Assembly: GCA_004173515.1 (NCBI GenBank)
Contig: SECN01000018.1
Location: forward strand, 1-47,959
From: Myxococcaceae bacterium
Lineage (GTDB): Bacteria > Myxococcota > Myxococcia > Myxococcales > Myxococcaceae
DNA: 47,959 bases
Reading direction: 5' to 3'
The notes below the pieces were generated by a model. It searched no databases and had not been told where the DNA came from. It saw only the letters and a list, made by a program, of their open reading frames with translations. Positions 42,212 through 47,959 of the stretch are shown piece after piece (positions within the stretch are counted from its first letter, which is position 1; every line of letters begins with the position of its first letter). The translations under genes and the position numbers were made by a program.

Positions 42212-43816
42212 ATGCCGCACGACCCCCTCGCTGATGTCTCCACGGCCGCGATGCAGGAGCGCGGCGGCGCGGGGCGCGCACCCCGTGTCGTCCCCGCGCT
42301 GACGGTGGTGTCCCATCCGATGCCTCGGCGGGTGGGCGCCCGGCTGCTGCTGGACGCGGTGGCGGCGGGGCGCACGGTGGCGCTGTCGCGCAACGCGCCG
42401 GACTTCGTGGCGCCCGGAGGTTCGCTGGGGCTGCCGCTGTCGGATCCATTCATCAGTCGCAAGCCCCTGGAGTGGAAGCCGGCCCCGGACGGCGGCGTGC
42501 GGCTGGTGGTGCCGGAGGACGGCACGCACGTGGCGCTCGCGGGCGTGCCGCTCCAGGGGGAGCACGACTTCGGGCCGCGTGCGCTGGCGGAGGGCGTGGC
42601 GCTGGAGCTGGCGGGCCGCGTGGTGGTGCTGCTGCACGCGGTGGAGCTGGACGGGGAGGGCGCGGCGGACACGCTGGGCATGGTGGGGGAGAGCACGGGC
42701 CTGAGGAAGCTGCGCCGGCACATCGAGCGCGTGGCGGACCTGGACGTGTCGGTGCTCATCCGGGGGGAGACGGGCACGGGCAAGGAGCTGGTGGCGCAGG
42801 CCATCCACCAACGCGGGCCGCGCCGGGCCGGGCGTTTCCTGAGCGTCAACCTGGGCGCCATTCCGAAGGAGCTGGCGGCGGCGGAGCTGTTCGGTGCGCA
42901 CAAGGGGGCGTACTCGGGGGCGACGCGCGACCGCGAGGGCTTCTTCCGCGCCGCGCACGGCGGCACCCTGTTCCTGGACGAGGTGGGCGAGGCCCCGCCC
43001 GAGGTGCAGGTGATGCTCTTGCGCGTGCTGGAGACGGGCGAGCTGTACCCGGTGGGCGCGAGCAGCCCGGTGACGGTGGACGTGCGCCTCATCGCCGCGA
43101 CGGACGCGCACCTGGAGGAACAGATTCGCGACGGGCGCTTCAAGGCGCCGCTGCTGCACCGGCTGGCGGGCTACGACCTGCGCGTGCCGCCCCTGCGTGA
43201 GCGACGCGAGGACATTGGACGGTTGTTCTTCCACTTCGCGCGCGAGGAGCTGGCGGCCCTGGGCGACGCGGCGAGGCTGGACACGGAGGATCCGCACGCG
43301 GAGCCGTGGCTGCCCGCGTCGCTGGCGTCGCGGCTGGTGCGCGCGGCGTGGCCGGGCAACATCCGGCAGCTTCGCAACCTGACGCGGCAGTTGGTCATCG
43401 GGAGCCGGGGACAGGCGCGGCTGCAATCGGACTCACAGCTCGATGAGGCCCTGGGCGCTCCGGATCCGGTCGTGCCTGTCGTCGCGGCCGTGAAGGCACC
43501 GGAAGCCCGCGAGCCGGCCGTGCCCCGGCGCAAGCCCTCGCAGGTGACGGAGGTGGAGCTGCTGGCCGCGCTGAGGGAGAGCGCGTGGGACCTGAAGGCG
43601 GCGGCGGATGCGTTGGGGATTCCCCGGCCGTCCGTCTATGACCTCATCGACAAGAGCCCGAACCTGCGCACGGCGGGGGACCTGGGCGCGGACGAAATCA
43701 CCCGCTGCTTCGAGGCGTACGGTGGTGACCTGGACGCGATGGTGCGCGCGCTGGAGGTGTCGAAGCGCGCGCTGGGGCGCCGGTTGAAGGAGCTGGGATT
43801 GGTGGCGAAGACATGA
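42212..43816 (+). CDS. FHA-domain sigma-54-dependent activator (bEBP)
   Basis: The 534-residue activator has an FHA-like domain (about 30-145; TVALSRNAPDF, DPFISRKPLEW), an AAA+ domain (about 155-390) with Walker A GETGTGKE, Walker B GGTLFLDEVGE and sigma-54 loop AELFGAHKGAYSGA, and a C-terminal Fis-type HTH region (about 440-534; LKAAADALGIPRPSVYDLI and a second similar unit). The GAFTGA loop reads GAYSGA, conservative changes that should still contact sigma-54. The FHA domain suggests control by a Ser/Thr kinase. Likely regulates the sigma-54 promoter at 41740. RBS CGGAG. Overlaps the next gene by 4 bp. Confidence 0.82.
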   Translation: MPHDPLADVSTAAMQERGGAGRAPRVVPALTVVSHPMPRRVGARLLLDAVAAGRTVALSRNAPDFVAPGGSLGLPLSDPFISRKPLEWKPAPDGGVRLVVPEDGTHVALAGVPLQGEHDFGPRALAEGVALELAGRVVVLLHAVELDGEGAADTLGMVGESTGLRKLRRHIERVADLDVSVLIRGETGTGKELVAQAIHQRGPRRAGRFLSVNLGAIPKELAAAELFGAHKGAYSGATRDREGFFRAAHGGTLFLDEVGEAPPEVQVMLLRVLETGELYPVGASSPVTVDVRLIAATDAHLEEQIRDGRFKAPLLHRLAGYDLRVPPLRERREDIGRLFFHFAREELAALGDAARLDTEDPHAEPWLPASLASRLVRAAWPGNIRQLRNLTRQLVIGSRGQARLQSDSQLDEALGAPDPVVPVVAAVKAPEAREPAVPRRKPSQVTEVELLAALRESAWDLKAAADALGIPRPSVYDLIDKSPNLRTAGDLGADEITRCFEAYGGDLDAMVRALEVSKRALGRRLKELGLVAKT

Positions 43817-44736
43817 GCGATACCTCACGCAAACCGATGGACGCTGCGGCGCGGATGGCTCGCGCCCGGGTCTCGCTGGATGGCGTGTCCGTCGGGGATG
43901 CCTTTGGCGAACGCTTCTTCGGGCCGCATGAGTTGGTGCAGCCCTGGGTGGAGCAGCGTGCCGTGCCCCGCGCACCGTGGGCGTACACCGACGACACGGA
44001 GATGACGCTGTCCATCGTCCAGGCGCTGGAAGAGCACGGCCGGGTGGACCAGGACGTGCTCGCCAGCCTCTTCGCGAAGCGCTACCGCCGCGACAAGAAC
44101 CGGGGCTATGGCGGCACCGCGCACGACATCCTGTGGAAGCTGGGGCTCGGGCTGCCGTGGCGTGAGGTGTCCGCGGAGGTCTTCGAGGGCCAGGGCTCCA
44201 TGGGCAACGGGGCGGCGATGCGCGCGGCGCCCCTGGGGGCGTACTTCGCGGAAGACATGGCCCGGGTGGTGTCCGAGGCGCGCGCGTCGGCGGAGGTGAC
44301 GCACATGCACCCGGAGGGGCAGGCGGGCGCCATCGCCATCGCGGTCGCCGCCGCGTGGGCCTGCCAGGGGCCGGAAGCCCGAGGCTCCGCGATGGACCTC
44401 TTCGACACGGTGTTGGACTGCACGCCCGCCGGAACCACGCGTCAGGGATTGGAGAAGGCCCGGGCCTGGCTGCTGGACACCAGCCCTTCCTCGGCGGCGC
44501 GCACGCTGGGCAGCGGGCAGAAGGTCCTCTCCGAGGACACCGTGCCCTTCGCCGTGTGGTGCGCGGCGAGGCACCTGGATTCCTTCGAGGAGGCCCTCTG
44601 GTGCACGGTGGCTGGCTTTGGAGACCGTGACACCACCTGCGCCATGGTGGGAGGAATCGTCGCCCTGAGCGCGGGGCCTTCCTCCATCCCCGCGCCGTGG
44701 CTCGCTGCTCGGGAGCCCCTGCGCCGACGGGTGTGA
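43813..44736 (+). CDS. ADP-ribosylglycohydrolase family protein
   Basis: The 307-residue protein has the di-metal motifs of ADP-ribosyl-glycohydrolases (DraG/ARH fold): GDAFGERFFG at the start, YTDDTEMTL (first Asp pair), SMGNGAAMRAAPLG, THMHPEGQAGAIA and GDRDTTCAMVGGIVA (second Asp pair, near residue 275). It removes ADP-ribose from a protein or small molecule. The ATGA overlap with the FHA activator gene implies co-expression, so it may reverse a modification in the same circuit (inference). Confidence 0.85.
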   Translation: MSDTSRKPMDAAARMARARVSLDGVSVGDAFGERFFGPHELVQPWVEQRAVPRAPWAYTDDTEMTLSIVQALEEHGRVDQDVLASLFAKRYRRDKNRGYGGTAHDILWKLGLGLPWREVSAEVFEGQGSMGNGAAMRAAPLGAYFAEDMARVVSEARASAEVTHMHPEGQAGAIAIAVAAAWACQGPEARGSAMDLFDTVLDCTPAGTTRQGLEKARAWLLDTSPSSAARTLGSGQKVLSEDTVPFAVWCAARHLDSFEEALWCTVAGFGDRDTTCAMVGGIVALSAGPSSIPAPWLAAREPLRRRV

Positions 44737-44753
44737 CGCCGCGTCCGGGCGAC

Positions 44754-46814
44754 CTACCTGGAAGCCAGGTCCACCTTCTGGCCCATGGCGCCAATCTCCA
44801 GGCTTGTCACCTGCGCACGGGGCGGCCCCACCACGGGGATGATGAACCACTCCGCGTTCATCAGGGCCTGGGGCCCGCGCAGCGACGCGCCTGGATCCAG
44901 CACGCGCTCCACGCTGCCGTCGGGACCGTGGAAGGCGACGCGCAACTGCCGGAGCGGACCTCGGCATCGGACGTAGAAGGCGTAGCGGCTGCGGTCGCTT
45001 CCCGCGCTGCCGGACGCGAACCCGAGCACCTCCATGGAGCCCTCGCGCAGGGACAGGGGCGTGATGCCGTCGGGCAGCGGCGCGGGGTTGGGCAGCGGCG
45101 CATCCAAATCATAGGCGCGCAGCGCGGCCTGGAGCGGCACGCCGGGCACGGGTGTGTAGCGCTCCGCCAGGGGCGAGACGAGGTAGGGGTGGTAGCCGCG
45201 CTCGTGGGCCAGGGCCACGTCCGGAGCCCGCCGGTACGCCATCCGACCGCTCCAGAACATGAGGCTCAGCGTCTCGAAGGTGAGCGGCGGATCCGAGTCC
45301 AACGAGGAGAAGATGACGCTGCGCTTCGGCGTGGCCCGGGCCAGCGCGCGCCCCACCTCGCGTGAATGGGTGACGTACAGCTCCTCCACATGCTCGGCCT
45401 GATAGCGCGTCTTCTCCACGGGCAGGGTGATGGCCAGATGCCACGCGAGCACCGCCGACGCCACCAGTCCCAGCCCCAATGACATCCACTCGGGCTTGCG
45501 CAGCAGCCGCCAGACCGTCGCGGTGATGGCCGCCGCGAAGAAGGCCAGGACCAGGCCCTCCGCGAGCCCTGGCAGCGACCGCGTCTGCTCCAGGGCCGTT
45601 GGAAGCTCCGCGCGCACCCGGGCCAGCGTGGGCAGTTTCTCCATGGCCCAGGGCGTGACGAGCCCCGCCAGCAACACGGCCGCGAGCGTGGGATGCCGCT
45701 TCGCGTCCGAACCGGCGATGGCCAGCGCGGCGAGGACGGCGGGCACCGCCCCCCAGGCGATGGCCGGCACCTTCACCGTGCCCAGCGAGAGCACGAGCCA
45801 CGTCGCCCCCACCCACAGCGCGAGCCCCACCGTCTCCAGCTCCCGCTGCTTCACGGCGCGCACCAGGAGCCAGCAGAAGGCCAGCAGGGGCAGCACGTTC
45901 GGCAGGGGTTGCATGCTCGTGCGGTTGACCTCGTTGAGGACCGCGTCCACGGGGCGGTGCCACGGCCCCACGTCCACGGTCGGATCCTTGAAGAGGTGCG
46001 CCTTCGTGATGCGCGCCTCCAGGTCGTGCAGCTCCGGCCAACGCTTCGCGGAGTAGAGGCTCCACGGCGCCGCCACCACCCCGGCCGCGACCATCATGGC
46101 CACCACCGTGCCCAGCCTCGGGCCTGGGCAGAAGCGCAGCCGGCTCAAGGCCCACAGCGTCGCGGCCACGCCCAGCGGCGTCAGCGCGAGCCCGGTCTTG
46201 CAAAGGAAGCCCAGCCCCACCACCGCGCCCGCAGCCAGCCCCCACTTCCAGGAGTCCTCCCGGGTGGCGTGGAAGAGGAGCGCCACCGCCACGGCGTTGC
46301 AGCCCGCCAGGGTGCAGTCCGTCACGTCCCCGAAGAAGCGCCCCTGCACGAGCTGCCAGCCGAAGGGCAGGGCCAGGAAGGCCGCCGCGCCCAGCGTGGC
46401 CCAGGTCCGCCCCGCCGGCCTCCGGGCGATGAGGTAGAGGGAGGCCGCCGCGGCCAGGTGCCCCAGGAGCGACGCCAGCCTCAGCGCGAGCGGCGTGATG
46501 CCCACGACGCGCATCATCAGCGCCCCGAACCAGAAGGGGCCCGTGGGCTTGTGCATCCAGATGTTCGCGGCCCACCAGTGCCGGATGTCGCTCGGGTAGA
46601 GCGGATCCTTGTAGATGTGCGGCGTGAAGAAGGTGTCGTACGTGCCGCGCGCGGCGGCCTGATGCATCGCCTCGTCCCAGTTGTAGAGGGCGGGATGGGC
46701 CAGATGCGGCGCGAGCATCGCGAGCCCCCAGACGACCAGCGCGGCGACGAGCAGCCCATCGAGCCTCGTCCGGTAGGGGTCAGGGGATGGGAGAGGCGGG
46801 AGGGGGTCGGTCAT
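44754..46814 (-). CDS. GT39-type membrane glycosyltransferase (ArnT/PMT-like)
   Basis: The 686-residue protein has about ten to twelve membrane helices in its first 480 residues and the acidic motif of dolichol/polyprenyl-phosphate-sugar glycosyltransferases in the first loop (YNWDEAMHQAAARG), with a second loop DIRHWWAANIWMHKPTGPF. A soluble C-terminal periplasmic domain of about 200 residues follows. Likely adds a sugar from a lipid carrier to a cell-envelope acceptor. Start ATG 46814 is chosen; GTG/TTG codons up to 46856 after AGGAGGTG are alternatives. Confidence 0.75.
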   Translation of the reverse strand: MTDPLPPLPSPDPYRTRLDGLLVAALVVWGLAMLAPHLAHPALYNWDEAMHQAAARGTYDTFFTPHIYKDPLYPSDIRHWWAANIWMHKPTGPFWFGALMMRVVGITPLALRLASLLGHLAAAASLYLIARRPAGRTWATLGAAAFLALPFGWQLVQGRFFGDVTDCTLAGCNAVAVALLFHATREDSWKWGLAAGAVVGLGFLCKTGLALTPLGVAATLWALSRLRFCPGPRLGTVVAMMVAAGVVAAPWSLYSAKRWPELHDLEARITKAHLFKDPTVDVGPWHRPVDAVLNEVNRTSMQPLPNVLPLLAFCWLLVRAVKQRELETVGLALWVGATWLVLSLGTVKVPAIAWGAVPAVLAALAIAGSDAKRHPTLAAVLLAGLVTPWAMEKLPTLARVRAELPTALEQTRSLPGLAEGLVLAFFAAAITATVWRLLRKPEWMSLGLGLVASAVLAWHLAITLPVEKTRYQAEHVEELYVTHSREVGRALARATPKRSVIFSSLDSDPPLTFETLSLMFWSGRMAYRRAPDVALAHERGYHPYLVSPLAERYTPVPGVPLQAALRAYDLDAPLPNPAPLPDGITPLSLREGSMEVLGFASGSAGSDRSRYAFYVRCRGPLRQLRVAFHGPDGSVERVLDPGASLRGPQALMNAEWFIIPVVGPPRAQVTSLEIGAMGQKVDLASR

Positions 46815-46892
46815 CGGGAAGGGGGCCAATCCACCACCCACCTCCTGGAACCGCAAGCACGCGCTTGCGGTCCCAGGCCCCTTGGGCGCTGC

Positions 46893-47959
46893 CTACTGCC
46901 CGAGCACGACGCGGAAGATCTTCTCGTTGCTGTTGTCGGGGATGCTGTCCTTGTCGCCCTGGTTGGTGGTCGTCATCCACAGGTTGCCGTCAGGGGTCGG
47001 CTCGACGGTGCGCAGCCGGCCGTAGGTGCCGACGAAGAACTGCTGCACGTTGGTCAGGCTGGAGCCGCTGATGACCTCGCGGTAGAGGCGGGTGCCCCGG
47101 GCGCAGGCCACGTAGAGGACGTCGCGGACCACCGCGATGCCGGAGCAGGAGCCATCCGCCGTGGAGTAGGTCTGCTTCGGCGCGATGTACCCGGCCGTCG
47201 CGCAGCCCGAACCGCCCTGGGACACCGTCCCCTCGCAGTTCGGCCAGCCGTAGTTGCCGCCCTTCTGGATGAGGTTGGTCTCGTCCATCACGGAGTTGCC
47301 GAACTCCTGCTCCCACAGGCGGCCCTGGGAGTCGAAGGCCAGCCCCTGCGGGTTGCGGTGGCCGTAGCTCCACACGTAGTTGCCGAAGGGGTTGTCGGAC
47401 GGGATGGTGCCGTCGGCATTGAGGCGCAACACCTTGCCGGCCAGGTTGTTGATGTCCTGCGCGTAGGCGCCGTTCTGGGCATCCCCGGTCGACGCGTAGA
47501 GCTTCCCGTCCGGTCCGAAGCGCAGGCGCCCGCCGTTGTGGAACTTGTTGCGGCCGATGCCCTGGAGCAGCACCTGGAGCGAGGCGGTGTCGAGCGCGCC
47601 GTTCTCATACCGCAGCCGCACGATGCGGTTGTCGGTAGGAGAGGTGTGCATCACATACAGCCAGGAGTCGGTGGCGAAGGTGGGGGAGAGGACCAGCCCC
47701 ATCAGCCCGCCCTCACCGTCGGTGCTCTGCACGTTGGGGATGGTCCCCACCGACGTCTTCACGCCCGTCGCCGGATCCAGGCGAACGATGTTCTGCGCGT
47801 CGCGGCGGCCGTAGAGCACCGTGCCGTCCGGCAGGTTCAGCAGGCCCCACGGGATGTCCGTGTCGGTGGCGACCTGCGTGACGGAGCAGACGGGGTTCGT
47901 GCAGGCCTGTCCGGTGGTGACCGTCACGCCCGCGCTCTGGGCGGACGCGTTGCCCTGGG
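46893..47959 (-). CDS. Secreted glucose/sorbosone dehydrogenase-like protein (5' end outside window)
   Basis: The visible 355 residues form a six-bladed beta-propeller of the PQQ-dependent GDH/sorbosone dehydrogenase family: LDPATGVKTSVGTIPNV, HNGGRLRFGPDGKLY (His in the active site), SYGHRNPQGLAFDS, WEQEFG and QKGGNYGWPNCEG. Blade closure near the end, with EPTPDGNLWMTTTNQG and the C-terminal FRVVLGQ. The frame continues open to the edge (QGNASAQSAG before VTVTTGQ), a linker-like stretch, so a signal peptide or another domain must lie upstream. Extracellular aldose oxidation is the family role. Confidence 0.78.
   Translation of the reverse strand, partial: QGNASAQSAGVTVTTGQACTNPVCSVTQVATDTDIPWGLLNLPDGTVLYGRRDAQNIVRLDPATGVKTSVGTIPNVQSTDGEGGLMGLVLSPTFATDSWLYVMHTSPTDNRIVRLRYENGALDTASLQVLLQGIGRNKFHNGGRLRFGPDGKLYASTGDAQNGAYAQDINNLAGKVLRLNADGTIPSDNPFGNYVWSYGHRNPQGLAFDSQGRLWEQEFGNSVMDETNLIQKGGNYGWPNCEGTVSQGGSGCATAGYIAPKQTYSTADGSCSGIAVVRDVLYVACARGTRLYREVISGSSLTNVQQFFVGTYGRLRTVEPTPDGNLWMTTTNQGDKDSIPDNSNEKIFRVVLGQ

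Noticed and set aside
41756..43426. A 556-codon minus-strand frame opposite the sigma-54 activator
   Set aside because: Antisense shadow, Gln/Arg/His-rich, no motifs.
1..47959. CRISPR arrays, tRNA or rRNA genes, insertion sequences
   Set aside because: No regularly spaced direct repeats, tRNA-like cloverleaf, rRNA segment, transposase frame or terminal inverted repeats were seen on reading both strands.

Overview
The window (about 48 kb, high GC, strong third-position GC bias) looks like the chromosome of a myxobacterium of the Myxococcus/Corallococcus type. The main reason is a complete light-regulated carotenoid locus in the gene order known for the Myxococcus xanthus carB-carA operon (crtE, crtI, crtB, a second CrtI-type gene, crtC, two further orfs, crtYc/crtYd, carA, carH). 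Myxobacterial hallmark families support this: a DUF2381 protein (TIGR02268-like) next to a Ser/Thr kinase, a DUF2378-like protein, an FHA-type sigma-54 activator, and many regulators and lipoproteins. I see no rRNA, tRNA, CRISPR array, transposase or prophage.

Layout. 1-2.9 kb: two genes on the minus strand that overlap by 4 bp (a cysteine-less thioredoxin-like secreted protein, then an SDR epimerase), and an esterase beyond them. 2.93-13.4 kb: the carotenoid operon on the plus strand, driven from an intergenic promoter with four 11-bp-spaced CarA/CarH half-sites over the -35. The genes make GGPP, phytoene, desaturated, hydrated, cyclised, and probably glucosylated and acylated carotenoids, then the two B12-domain MerR repressors CarA and CarH. 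Eight consecutive junctions are 4-bp stop/start overlaps. 13.4-16.4 kb: a small secreted protein, a DUF2252 protein and a hypothetical gene, all minus. 16.5-21.0 kb: a signalling block (pseudokinase, XRE regulator, membrane Ser/Thr kinase, secreted DUF2381 protein).

21.0-22.9 kb holds an unusual fusion of an aegerolysin-like domain with a long P47/TULIP-like region, with a sigma-54-type promoter upstream. 23.2-30.3 kb: prpE, a ChW-repeat lipoprotein, a divergent tetR/hemolysin-III pair with two copies of a candidate operator, a small LuxR-type HTH protein, a secreted beta-helix protein and a small membrane protein. 30.3-37.5 kb: redox and regulator genes (hxlR/oxidoreductase, poxB, an ECF sigma factor, membrane protein, DoxX, Zn-alcohol dehydrogenase/LysR). 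37.5-41.6 kb: an S37-type secreted peptidase, a beta-helix-like protein, a second zinc-free oxidoreductase, a TonB-C protein and a shortened DUF2378-like protein.

41.6-44.7 kb is the most interesting accessory unit. A 127-aa aegerolysin-like protein has a near-consensus sigma-54 promoter and a 16-bp palindrome at an enhancer-like position, and is followed at once by an FHA-AAA+-HTH sigma-54 activator that overlaps an ADP-ribosylglycohydrolase gene by 4 bp. The small protein and the N-terminus of the fusion at 21-22.9 kb share residues at the same positions. 44.7-47.96 kb: a GT39-type membrane glycosyltransferase and the 3' part of a secreted glucose/sorbosone dehydrogenase, cut by the window edge.

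All family assignments were made by reading motifs and family resemblance; no database search was run.
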